Source: Galeopsis tetrahit (lineage: Eukaryota; Streptophyta; Magnoliopsida; Lamiales; Lamiaceae). Taken from it: a DNA stretch of 64,000 nt. The notes beneath the pieces were generated by a model. It was not told the origin of the DNA. It saw nothing but the letters and a program-made list of their open reading frames with translations, and did no database searches. The translations under genes and the position numbers were made by a program. Location: the NCBI GenBank assembly GCA_963675135.1, contig OY776122.1, positions 13,376,881 to 13,440,880 of the forward strand. The letters run 5' to 3'. Of the stretch, positions 36,098 to 47,475 are shown one piece after another; the stretch's first letter is position 1; every line of letters begins with the position of its first letter.

Positions 36098-39000
36098 TCA
36101 TTTGATTGTCGAGGGAGAATCCAGAAGTTGGGCCTTGATATCATGGGCCACGTTTTGGGCATCCATAGCTGCTCCATAGAATCCCTTACGGGCTAGCCCA
36201 ACACAATACAGCCCATTCTCACCCTTCCAATACTTGGGCAAACTAGGCTTTGCAAATCCATCTTCATTTAACAAAAGATTTCCTCCCTAAAAAACCATAA
36301 TCCAAACACAGCATATAAATGTGAATTAGTAAAAAGGCAAGTGTAAATTTTATTATTCTCACTTCTTTTTAGTTGTTCAATTTAATTATTCTCATTTACT
36401 TTTTAAAAATAATATTATTTACACTACTTTATCTCCAACATCTAACCATCACTTATTTACTTGAATTGTCATTCATTTTATTCATAAACAATCATTTTAT
36501 ATATAAGTAGACTCAATAATATCTCTGCTCATCTATTTTTATATAAATCAATCAATATTCATTAAAACTCGTATTCGAAGAAATGAGAATATATAATGAA
36601 TTTGAACGGATGAGTGTCATTTAAAAAAAAAAAAAAATTAACATCTAGACAAAAAAAAAAAAGGTTGATTACCTTAAGCCATTGTTTGGTGGCTCTTTTG
36701 AAGCCGGTTGCAAAGACAATCGCATCAAATGGATATTCTTCTTCATTCTCAAATAAGATAGTGTCCTCTTTTATTCTTATAATTCCTGGTAAGACCTGTG
36801 TTACATACAATATGCATTTTTACATTAATTTAAATGCAAGACCTAGCTAGTATAGAAACATAATTAATCTCATACTATATGCTTCTCAAAAGTACATGCA
36901 TGTCCTGTTTGAATTTTAAAAAAAATTTCTCAAAACTACTTTAATTAAATATATTGATTTCACATAAGTTAAACTTTCATAATATTATTTCAATTATTAT
37001 AATTTATCTCGACAATAATATAATAATACAGACGATTCAAAGGTAATAATAAAGCGATTGTTCCATTAAAAAAAAACGCATCTTTTATGGACAAACAAAT
37101 AAGAAAAATGAACACATTTTTAATAGACGGAAATAGTATAATAATATAATTACATTCAATCTTGCATATTGATTTAACATAAAGTTAAATTATCTCATAT
37201 TCAACAACAAAAAAAACACATGTATTAGTATTATTTATCAAGATTATAAAATTTAAGAATTTTCAAAATCACTCAAAACTCAAAGTAAACATCATCTAAA
37301 GTCATGTTTGTTTTGGAAATTGGAATGACGTAGGATGATGAAAGTTCGGATGAAGAAATTCAGAATTTCAAAATTACGATGGAATAGTGATTGGGTGTAT
37401 TTTTTGTTATGACATTTTGAATAGGTATAATGTAATTTTATATTAAATTAACTTGTGTAGGAATAAGAGTAGGTGATATTAATAGTAGAATTTATAAAAA
37501 AGTTAGAAGTAAATATAACTGAATAATTAAACTAGAACAAAACGAGGAACATACCTTAACGTGGCCGGACTTAATCTTATCCCAAGTTCCAACATCAATA
37601 ACTGGAAACCTTCCATACTTAGCCTTAACAGTAAAAGGGCCCTCTTCGTGCCTTTGAATTCCATATTTGGACAAATCTCCTCCATACACAAGCTTGCTCA
37701 TCGTTGTGACCAACCACTCAACCTTATCTAAAGATAAGTACTGTAATAGCTTCCCTCTACGTACATCATCTCTCTCGACAGTATATGAATCTGAACACAC
37801 AACGTTAATATACATTGTTTATTTTGTTGGGTTGCCCTATTGTGTACCAGTTATAGATGTAATATGTTCTTATTTAATATTTGAACTAATATTATATACT
37901 AATATGTAAACTAATAATATATTGTATTTAAACTAATACTATACTTTATTTGAACTAATATTATACTATATTTGGGGGCATTTGGCATAACTCATAAGTA
38001 ACATTCACCCATTTCAAAAAGTGTAGGAGTATTAAATAGTAACAAGTTACATGCATGTAACTGGTACGCCTATTTTGTCTACAAATTTGTCAAAATAATT
38101 ATTGGTTTTAATAATTATCGGTAGGAGTGTGCAAAGTATGGTTCAAACCGACCGAACCAAACCAAACCATTAAATATGGTTCGGTTTTTGATTTACGGAT
38201 TTTAGAATTGATTTTTTTTAGTATGGTTTAGTTTACGGTTTTCACTAATAAAAAACAGCAAAAAATCAAAACAAACCGAACTTATTTTATATATATAATA
38301 ATATATAAAATATATATATATTATATAATATTATCTAAATAAATATAAATATTATATACTCCCTCCGTCTCGTGATTATTTGCACACTTTCCTTAACGGG
38401 CGTCCCAACATTATTTGCACACAATAAAAAAGGAAATAACTCACATAATTTTTACCAATATTACCCCTCCTTTATTTTACTTGGGCCCACAACTTAACTC
38501 AATTTATAACTTTAGTCAAATCTCCTCCCACTTTAGTCAATAAATTACCAATAATACCCCTCCTTTATTCTACTATACCCATCACTATATTCTATTTTCT
38601 TAATTTCCGTGTCGATCAAACCATGCACAAAATCCTGGGACGGAGAGAGTATATGATAGTATCTATATTATATAATCCCTAAACTAGTAAATCCAAGACA
38701 TTTTTCAAGTTGACAAGCCCAATTGTCTAAAGTCAGTGGCGCTCTCAACCTCTCACTCAATCTAAAATTTTGAATTGTTAACCTTGTAATAACATTTCGT
38801 CTATTCGAATTATATTTTGAATTATTGAGATTTCATTTTGTCTATTATATTGAGATTGTGTTTTACATTTTTATTAATTATTGTGTATAAGGAAATAAAT
38901 GAGCAAAACTACGGTTTGGTCAAAACCGACCGAACCGCCAGAAATATTATTGTTTCAAACCGAACGGTTTTTATAAATACGGTTTGGTTTACGATTTTGA

Positions 39001-40644
39001 AAAAAAAGAACGGTTTATAGTTTGGTTTACGATTTACGGACGGTTTGGTTAACCAAATCGAACTGTGCACACCCTTAATTATCGGATACCCCACTAGAAA
39101 GATTAAAACATACCCCTTCCGTTCCACACATTTTCTTTATTGAGACTTCCCAAAATTATTTACACACTCTTAATATGGAAATGTCATCATAAAATTATTA
39201 CTCTCTCAACATCATTTTATTTTTAAAATTGTCACTAATTTTTTATATACATTTTACTTTAGACCTCACTAAATCATCTAAAATATCATTCTTTAAAATT
39301 TTTTTTTTTTTTTAAATTGTGCCAGTTAAAAAATGTAAATAATTTCGGGACGGAGGAGGGAGTACTATGTTTAAACCCAATTTATTTGCAAGTAGAGTTC
39401 AACATAGATAAATAATCGATTTCATGATAAAAATAAAAATAAATATTAAAAATGTAGTGAATAAGGTAGTTTTTTGTGAATAAAGTTAATGACAATTTGA
39501 GTAATTAAATGATGATTTAAGAGTTATGATTTTCATAGAGTCCATGATACATTACATTTTATGGACGAAGAATATAAAATAATTTTTTACTATATTTGTG
39601 CATGGAGAGAGTATTTTCCATTTTAACAAATTTGAATAAAAATAAATACTCCTATATATAAGCTTATACTACATTTTTTCATTTTAGTTCGATCACCTAT
39701 AAACTTTTCGAATATTTTTTGTAAATATTTTTTAAATTTTTATTCTTACATTTCACTTTTTATTTCTTTCATTTTCTCTTTCAATCACTTCATGTTACTA
39801 TATTTATAATTTAATCATTTTTTTAATAAAAGTAATTCTCTCTTTCAATCACTTCACTTTTACTATATTTATAATTTAATCATTTTTTTTTAATCAATGC
39901 AAGAGTGATTCCCTCTTTCAATCACTCCACTTTTACTATATTTATAATTTAATCATATTTTTTAATCTATGTAAAAGTAATGGAAAAATTATAAGGTAAT
40001 GTACCAAATAATACACTTTTTAACGAAGCGAAGAAGCTTACCGGACTTCTGACAACTATGGAGGTTTTAGCGCCGTAGTTGGCAAGATCAAGTGCAATTT
40101 CCATGCCCGAATTCCCACTTCCCACCACCAAAACCTTTTTCCCAACAAACTTTTCACCGTTTTTATACCGCGTTGAATGCAAAATCTCGCCGCTAAAATT
40201 CTCCATACCTTCGACATCCGGCACCTTCGGGTCGCACGTCTCCCCGGTAGCCACCACCAGAAACTCAGAAGAATACTCTTCGATTTCGTCAGATCTGAGA
40301 TTCCTCGCCGTTATCTTCCATTTTCCGGCCGATTCATCGTACGCCGCCGCCTCCACGGATCTCCGGTAATTAGGGCTTATTTCAAAGTGCGAAACGTAGT
40401 CGTTTAAGTAGTGTACGAACTGTTGCCGCGAGGGGTATTTTGGGAAAGTTGAAGGCATTGGCATAAGGGGTAATTCACAGAATTGTTTTGCTAGGTGTAG
40501 GTGCACCCGATCGTATGCGTACTTTTGCCATAAGGGAGAGAAACAGTCTTCTCTCTCTAGAAGGGTGTATGGAATTGAGAGGTGCCGGAGATACGCCGCC
40601 GTCGCCAGCCCGGAGGTACCGCCACCGACGATTGTCACTGCCAT
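36098..40644 (-). CDS. YUC10: YUCCA10-type flavin monooxygenase, copy B, with exon 2 frameshift
   Basis: Paralogue of copy A, for the same predicted reaction (indole-3-pyruvate to indole-3-acetate). Exons: 40644-40042, 37790-37555, 36795-36673, 36286-36098. Exon 1 encodes 201 residues with the FAD site GGGTSG at 7-12, the signature FSGEILHSTRY and the NADPH site GSGNSG; exon 3 has FATGF; exon 4 ends 63 codons later at TGA. Relative to copy A, exon 2 (236 nt against 234) has gained one glycine codon (YGGD) and lost one nucleotide near 37752-37757, so use of the homologous acceptor leads to a stop within about 20 codons. An AG at 37774-37775 would restore the frame (exon 37773-37555) and give 377 residues without the segment IHILS. 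So this is either a recent pseudogene or a gene with a shifted acceptor. The first ATG matching copy A was chosen; an upstream in-frame ATG (40743) adds unrelated sequence. Confidence 0.75.
38124..39074. mobile_element. Palindromic CGGTTTGGTT-type dispersed element
   Basis: The left end GGAGTGTGCAAAGTATGGTT and the right end, read inversely GGGTGTGCACAGTTCGATTT, are related, and subterminal parts are full of ACCGAACC and its complement. Both sides are followed by the same phrase TAATTATCGG (38112-38121 and 39076-39085), probably a target duplication. A Stowaway MITE is nested at 38359-38649. Superfamily not determined. Located in intron 1 of YUCCA copy B. Confidence 0.5.
38359..38649. mobile_element. 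Stowaway MITE in YUCCA copy B intron 1
   Basis: Ends CTCCCTCCGTCTCGTGATTA and, read inversely, CTCTCTCCGTCCCAGGATTT, flanked by TA. Length 291 bp. Nested in the palindromic element. Confidence 0.85.
39113..39362. mobile_element. Stowaway MITE in YUCCA copy B intron 1
   Basis: The left end CCCCTTCCGTTCCACACATT and the right end, read inversely CTCCCTCCTCCGTCCCGAAA, are flanked by TA. The internal phrase CTCTCAACATCATTTTAT links it to the elements at 22175-22429 and 50066-50305. Confidence 0.75.
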
Positions 40645-40816
40645 AGGCGTAGCAGCTTCAAGATTAATTTTCTTTTTTTTATAAAAAATATCTTCAAATT
40701 TGGAAAAGTAGTAAAATAGAAGGGGATATTCATATATATACACTCATTTATGGAAGGAGCTGCTTCACATGTTAATTTTACTTATCTACAAACACAAACA
40801 GTATGGATATTTCAAT

Positions 40817-40901
40817 GGCAAAGTGGGATAGCTCAAGTGATCAAGTGATTAGAGCGGCCTTAGATACTGGGTTCGGTACTTAACTTTCCATAAAAAAAAA
40901 A
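40817..40901 (+). mobile_element. Minimal SINE-like retroinsertion with 17-bp target duplication
   Basis: An 85-bp body is bracketed by the perfect 17-bp repeat AGTATGGATATTTCAAT (40800-40816 and 40902-40918). It contains an A-box-like TAGCTCAAGTG, then GAGCGGCC, then a B-box-like GGTTCGGTAC, and ends in a run of 11 A. This order of pol III boxes followed by poly(A) is that of a tRNA-derived SINE or a retroposed tRNA-like RNA, though it is much shorter than usual plant SINEs. It lies about 170 bp upstream of the ATG of YUCCA copy B. Confidence 0.8.
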
Positions 40902-40918
40902 AGTATGGATATTTCAAT

Positions 40919-41763
40919 TGATTAATTATATTCTATTTGAATTTAATTAATCATTTATTTTAAATTTTTTTTTTTATAATAAGTTATACTCTTTCCATTT
41001 CACTATAATTTTTTCTTTTTTCAATTGTTTTGGTTTAAAAATATAAATAAAACAATATATGTAGTATAAGTGACGTGATGATGTTTTTTAACAGAAGAAA
41101 ATAAAATAATACTTCATGAATATGAGATAAAATTTAATAAAATAATAAATAAAGTATAATTAATGAAATTGAAATAAAAAACAATATGTGAAAAAGAAAA
41201 ATGAAAAACTTATATTGAAACGATAGTAAAAAGCTATGGATTAATAATCAACCAAAAATATGAAAGTGAAATAGAGTAGTGTTTGTTTAAGCTACGCAAC
41301 ATAATTAAATCAATAGCCTCGCTCCACGTCCAACATCTGTCAATATCACTCTCTCCCACGTTTACACATCAATTTTTTATTTATTTATATTTCATATGTA
41401 AAATATTTTTGTAAACAATTACAAATAAAGTAAAAAGTTTAAATTAAATATTTTGTATAAGCTTGTGATTTTTATATGTGTCATTATTATTGTGTGTTTC
41501 TTTTTTCTATATCCGAAGATTGAATTGAATTCATAAAAATAGAAGGCTTGACTATCATAATATTAATTATAATTAATTATATTAATGTTACAATTGCTTT
41601 TTTTTTTTTGAAGTATAATGTTACAATTGCTTAAAAAATGAGAAACATACATTTTATTTAAATAATGACTACTTATTTTATTTTTTTTATTCATCATAAC
41701 ATTTATTAACATTTGACCTGTGTCTAGTTTAAAATAGAAGCTAGTTTAGAACCAAATCTATCA
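40919..41763. other. AT-rich intergenic stretch
   Basis: No gene recognised. A possible decayed MITE left end (ACTCTTTCCATTTCACTATA) lies at about 40988. Confidence 0.45.
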
Positions 41764-42857
41764 GTGCCTGTTTGGTAGGCCAGTTAAACCACCGTTAGTT
41801 TAGTTAACTTAATTAACGGATGTTTGGTTTACTTTAGTTCAGCCCGTGTCAGTTAGAAGGCCCGCACATAATCACTGTTCCTCTTTAGTGGACTTATCTA
41901 CCCAAAAGTGGGGTGTTAAAATATCGGATTTAAACAGTAACTCGGTTATATGACTAAATTACTGATGTACCCTTTCTGTATATAAAGCCCAAAAAAACAT
42001 TTTGGCCTTCATTTGCCCTAGTTAGGAAGAAGAAGACTCGTTCCATTGCTGCTTGTTCAGGGAGGCCAAAATTAGGGTTTCTCGAAAAAATGGGATCTAG
42101 GGTGTGGGGCGACGGTTCGGTGGGTTTGGGGCGAGTGAAGGTCCTCCACCCATGACGAGCCAGGGCTACGAAGGATGTGAGCTGGATCGGTGGTGGTCGA
42201 AGGAGCCGTGCGCGAGGAAGAAGATAATCTGCATCAAAAAACTTATGTGGCAGATGTGCTTGAATTTTTTTTCCTCACCTAGCCCCAATTTGAATATGGA
42301 TTTACCGTTAGTTCTGCACCTTTTTTTTATTTTCATCTTCATCTCCGGAGTGTATGCGTGAGATCTTGTGTACGATTTCATTTTGGATTTGAGGGACGTG
42401 CTCGATGATCTGTTCTTCATGGTGTTCGACCGTTTGATTTTTTTTTTTTTTTTGTGTGTGTGTTAGAAATTTGAGATCTTTGTGTTGATCAAATTCGCCT
42501 CCAACAACAGATCAACTGAAAGGAAAAAACGTGCGGATCGAAAAATTGCCTCTATTGGATCGAGTAATTGAAAGATTTACACATTCAGATTTTGTAAAAT
42601 ATAGTTGGTTCATCTGAATATGTTTTCAGATTTACACATTCAGATTTTTTTTGAGTGAAAGGGTGAAGGGATACAAATGGAATTTGAGATTTTTAATGAG
42701 GACAGCTTGGTAATTTAACAATAAATAGTGGTCCAATATTTTAACAATCGTGAAATACATAAGTTGCTACCAAACAATTGTTAAAATATCGTGCATTGGC
42801 TAAATGCACCAAGTTATCTTAACATATGTTAACCTAACAGATCTACCAAACATGCAC
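41764..42857. mobile_element. PIF/Harbinger-like TIR element, copy 2
   Basis: Ends GTGCCTGTTTGGTAG and, read inversely, GTGCATGTTTGGTAG, with TCA on both sides (41761-41763 and 42858-42860), a 3-bp target duplication. The sequence after the left end (AGAAGGCCCG, CTGTTCCTCTT, TATATAAAGCCC, TTTGCCCTA) is homologous to the element at 22047-24466 after removal of its hAT insertion. Length 1094 bp, no transposase frame. Confidence 0.7.
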
Positions 42858-42860
42858 TCA

Positions 42861-43346
42861 GGTTGTTCGACCGGTAATCGGCCACTGCTTTAGTCCAATT
42901 ACCCCTTCAAAATAAAATTTTAAATTAACCGAGAAAATTCGGAATGAACCGAAAAAATCAGCAAAGACCAGTGAATCGTGTTTTTTTATATTTATCATTT
43001 GGTTTATTATTAAGGTTGGGACCACTTTACATGACTGAAACAATAGGTCAAGGACTAATGAAGGATTCACACATTGCAAACAAATTAGAGGTTTAAATCA
43101 ATCGGCTAAGCTTTGATTTGAAAGACTTTTTTTTGTTTTTTTGGGACAATTGATTTGAAGACCTTGTATGCTAAAATTAAGGTGATATTATGATAAAAGA
43201 AAAGTTGAATTGGTTCATACGACACTTATTTTTAAACCACGATAAATGTATACAAAATGAACATACATTAAAAAAAAATTAAAAATCGGATCAAATAGAT
43301 CTAGTGTAACCATATTTTTTAACCTAAAATTAAGATATACATATAT
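42861..43346. other. AT-rich intergenic stretch
   Basis: No gene or bounded repeat recognised between the Harbinger-like element and the LINE. Confidence 0.45.
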
Positions 43347-43397
43347 ACTACATTTTACACTTTTTTTTTTTTTTTTGACGGGAAAGTAAAAAATAGA

Positions 43398-44321
43398 TTA
43401 AAGAAGCTGTAAATCAGCTAGCACAGTATGCTCAATATGAGCTGGTACATGAGGCAAACACACCTCAGAAACACACGTAAAGCCAAAACAAGCCAATTGA
43501 TGTGCTACTAAATTGCACACCCTTCTCACCCAAACAAACGAAATCACAGAGAACCTCTTCGCTAACACCAGAATCTCACGTATCAGTGTTCCCAAGTAGG
43601 ATAGGTCCGGCCGCGGCCTCAGCAAGGCATGGATGACCACCTGTGAATCCGACTCAACCACGATCGCCGTCTCCCCTTTTTCTAATGCCCAGACCAATCC
43701 CTTCCGAATCGCCTCCGCCATTTCTACACTCCAATCCACCTGTAGGCATCCCGCAAAGCACCATCTAACCAGCCCATTACAGTCCCGGGCGACACCACCA
43801 AAGCCCGCTCCCACTCCCGTACGCAGTGAGGCGTCCGTGTTAATCTTCAGGAAGCTTACCGCCGGACACTCCCACCTTTGCGCCACCTGAATAGGTGTGA
43901 CCCGATGTGTCGAAATTGCCGCACGACGCACCTCGCTAATGTGGTCCTCAGCCATGTTAATCACAGCCTGCTGGTCATAACATTTCTCTCGAAAAAGAAG
44001 AGAATTTCTAGCAAACCACAGATACCAAAGAAGCACCACGAACCTACACCTTCGGTCCTCATCATTGTTGAACATATTCAGCACCCCCACCATCCATTCT
44101 GCAAGCGAGTTCTCTGGCCCATCCGGGATTGGAACATCAGCCATCTCCCAAAACTCTCGCGACCATCGACAATCCCGACCCATGTGTTCCGCTGTCTCAA
44201 TTTCACTCCCACATCGCCTGCACATCGGGTCAACGTCCACAAAGCGACAAATCAGATTCACACTAGTAGGCAGGATATCATGCAGGACCCGCCACAAGAA
44301 GTATCGGATCCTCGGAACCAC
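43398..44321 (-). pseudogene. LINE ORF2, zf-RVT end and RNase H domain
   Basis: In frame with the preceding part, separated by the TAG at 44331. It begins in the zf-RVT region (PRIRYFLWRVLHDILPT, C..C...E...H) and continues into an RNase H-like domain (RVT_3 type). Its acidic residues are recognisable in INTDAS, EMAEA and ESDSQ, and the basic end CNLVAHQLA is present. This domain removes element RNA from the hybrid. It ends at 43398, about 20 bp before the poly(A) tail on this strand. Confidence 0.88.
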
Positions 44322-44330
44322 ATCAATACG

Positions 44331-45617
44331 CTATATGCGGTCCCACCAGCCCCCCATAGCTACAGCTGACGATTCCTCTCGCGAAGAGCACCCATCCACA
44401 TAACCCGATTTCACCGAATAGACACCGTTTTTTGTAAAACACCACGCTAAACCGTCCGACTTTGCAGCAGTAGCAATCGGAATGGCACATATCCGGCGAA
44501 CAAGGGGCTCCGGAAGTAGGTTCTCCAATTTCTCCACATCCCATCCACGTTGACCAGTTCTCCACAGATCACATACCCTCAAATCACCTAACAAAGCACC
44601 TATAGCAGGTTCAAAAACCGGGGGCCCTCCATCAAATAACCAAGCATCCTTTCCAGCTTCAATAGACCTCCCGTCCCCTATAGTCCAAATCAAACCTCTC
44701 TCAAGGACTTCCCTGCCATTCAAGATGCTCTGCCACGTATAACTGGATTTGTAGCCCCTCGTAGCCGAACGAAACGTGCCCGTCGGATAGTACCGTGCAC
44801 GCAGGGTCCGGGCCAAAAGGGATTCCTCATCTTGGATCAGTCGCCACCCCTGTTTCGCTAGTAACACATCGTTAAAATCAGACAGCCGTCGTATCCCCAA
44901 ACCACCAACCGCCTGCGGTCGACACAAGATTTCCCACCTCAACCAATGGATACGCTTCTCATCCCCTCTTTGCCCCCACAAGAAGCGAGCCATAGCAGAC
45001 TCAATTCTGTGAATAACATTTAGCGGAATCTTAAAACAAGTCATCAGGTAAGTAGGGATGGCCTGGACCACTGATTTAACCAAAGTAAGCTTCCCAGCTT
45101 GGGATAAAATCCTGCTTTTCCAGTCCTTTATCTTCTTACACACCCTGTCCACAATTGTCTGAAAAACTACGGACCTTGATCGGCCCACTCGGGTAGGAAT
45201 TCCCAAGTACACAGAATGCTCCAACACCCGCCTGACCCCTAGGAAGTTCGCCAACTCTTCCCCCTTAGAAACTGAAATTCCACCACTGAAAACAATTTCA
45301 GATTTGTCCAGGTTCACCACCTGGCCCGATGCAACTTCATAGGCATGTAAAATCTGTTTCACACACTCCAACTCATCTTTGTTTGCCCTCCCAAAAATAA
45401 CAGTGTCATCAGCAAAGAACAGGTTAGACACCGGAGGGGCCCTCCTGCAAATTCTACTTCCATGCAACACACCATTCTCCATATGTCTCCGGATTAAAGC
45501 CGACAAGGCCTCTGCACAAAAAAGAAACAGATAAGGGGACAAAGGGTCCCCTTGTCGGCGTAAAAGTATTCGTGGGGCCACCATTAACAAGCACTGCAAA
45601 AGAAACAGAACTAACAC
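44331..45617 (-). pseudogene. LINE ORF2, reverse transcriptase C-terminal part and zf-RVT
   Basis: From about 45565 this frame carries the second half of the polymerase, starting at RQGDPLSPYLF, with the catalytic motif C FADDTVIFG. It then has the thumb/connection region with QAIPTYLMTCFKIP and FLWG, and the start of the zf-RVT domain (GVYSVKSGY). It is displaced from the upstream half by a frameshift near 45550-45560, where part of the usual motif B entry is missing. It ends at TAG 44331-44333 in WWDRI, a position where plant LINEs usually have Trp. Confidence 0.88.
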
Positions 45618-46152
45618 AACGCATTATTGTAGAGACAATAGAATCGACAATACCAAGTTTCCTCATCACCCTCTCCAAAAACGGCCACTCTACTCTATCA
45701 TACGCCTTACTCATATCAAGTTTAAAAGCAAAAGAGCCCCTAGACATAGCCTTATTAATACGCATATGATGAAAAATCTCAAAAGCTAATAGAGCATTAT
45801 CTGTAATCAATCGACCAGGGACAAAGGCAGACTGGCAAGGGTCAATTATAGCATGCAAGAAGGGCTTCAAACGGTTCGCAATAGTTTTAGTAATAAGCTT
45901 ATACACCACATTACATAAACTAATAGGACGAAAATCAGAAGGTAACAAGGGGGTTTTCTTTTTTGGAATAAGAGCTATCAAGGTGTGATTAATTGCAGCA
46001 GGTGAGGAACCATTATTGAGAACATCAAGAACCGACGAGGACACAGAAGGACCCAAAATATCCCAAAATTTTTGAAAAAAAATAGCAGACATACCATCCG
46101 GTCCCGGGGCTTTGGTGGGATGCATCTGGGATAAAGCCCTGGTCACCTCCAT
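45454..46152 (-). pseudogene. LINE ORF2, reverse transcriptase, N-terminal part
   Basis: Continues ORF2 in frame after the stop at 46165. Reverse transcriptase blocks are visible in order: KAPGPDGM, LIALIPKK, FRPISLCNVVYK, QSAFVPGR and the metal-binding motif A FKLDMSKAYDRVEW. After NTFTPTRG the frame is lost and ends in unrelated sequence to 45454; the true continuation is in the frame of 45617-44331. Confidence 0.88.
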
Positions 46153-46164
46153 CTCTGAAAACGA

Positions 46165-47475
46165 CTAAGATAATACATCGTGCATCTCCCCCGTGACCCT
46201 GCAGTCCACAGCTCCCACCGCCTCCTCCATATCCAATCCCTCTGCCACGGAAAAAAGCCCCTTAAAATAGTTCAGGAACACCTGTTTCACCTCTTTAACC
46301 TCTGTCTTTGCCACCCCATCTGAGCCCGTAATCTGTCGGATATAATTCCTCTTTTTTCTACCACTTGCAATGCGATGGAAGAAACCAGTATTCTTATCAC
46401 CCTCCCTCATCCAACTCACTCGTGATCTCTGAAGCCAATACAATTCTTCTTTCCTTGCTAACGTTGATATTTTATTCTCCAGAGCTCGAGTCGCCTGCAA
46501 GCACTCAACCGATTGATGAGCTTTTTGCAACCTCAACAATTCCCCTTTACATCGGACAATTTCTCGAGGAATATTCCCAAAAAATCTAGAGTCCCAATCA
46601 GCCAAAGCTGCACCACAGGCTCCAATCCCCTCCGCTAGCCTATGCGTCGAGCCCCCCCGTCTTGTACCCCAGGCTGAACGAACGATAGCTTGACAATCGT
46701 CCTCCTGAAGCCAAGATGTCTCAAACCGGAACCGATGGGCTGTTCTTTCCTCTGCCGGCCAACGAGGCCGACTCTCCCACTGAATCAGAAGTGGGAAATG
46801 GTCCGACATCACCCGAGCTAGATGGCGAACCCGAATCTGAGAAAACCGTGCCAACATTGCCTCATTCGCTACAACCCTATCCAACCGTTCCTGAATGTTA
46901 TTGTCGCCACTCTGCTTGTTTGACCACGTAAATTTATGGCCCTCATAACCCACATCAACTAACCCACACCGTTCCAAACAATCCCGAAACTCCATCATAC
47001 GATCTACCCTCCTAGGCAAGCCCCCCGATTTCTCAAACCCATATAAGATTTCGTTGAAGTCACCCACACAGAGCCAAGGCAAATCCAATTGACCAGCCAA
47101 TCGGTCCAATAGGGACCACGTCCTCCACTTCTGGGCCTCCTCGGGAAAGCCGTATATACCCGTGAGACGCCAGCCCTGACCCTCTCCCACTACAGCGTCG
47201 ATATGATTCAAAGAGAAAGATTGGATCGTGAGGGAAATATCCGCCCGCCACAAGAGTCCCAAACCACCTCGACGCCCTGTACCACTTCTATCGCAATCCA
47301 CACCCAAACAACATTCAAAACCAAGCTTTCGTGCTACTCCTTGCAATTCAGAAACTAACAATCGTGTTTCACACAAAAACACCACCACGGGATCTTTAGA
47401 AAGAATTTCTTTCTTCAACACTGGAACTTTCCGAGGGTTCCCAAGCCCCCGACAGTTCCACCCAATGCAACTCAT
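46165..47475 (-). pseudogene. LINE ORF2, AP-type endonuclease part
   Basis: N-terminal part of ORF2, starting MSCIGWNCRGLGNPR. Exonuclease-endonuclease-phosphatase fold that nicks the target DNA for target-primed reverse transcription. Visible catalytic blocks are WNCRG, CETRL, GDFNEIL and SDHFPL, in that order over residues 6-230; a linker region with WMREGDKNTGFFH follows. The frame stops at TAG 46165-46167 directly before the reverse transcriptase, which continues in the same frame 12 nt further on. A single base change at a CAG-type codon would explain the stop. Confidence 0.9.

Noticed and set aside
42104..42420. Short frames at 42.1-42.4 kb
   Set aside because: Internal to the second Harbinger-like element and not conserved in the first copy.
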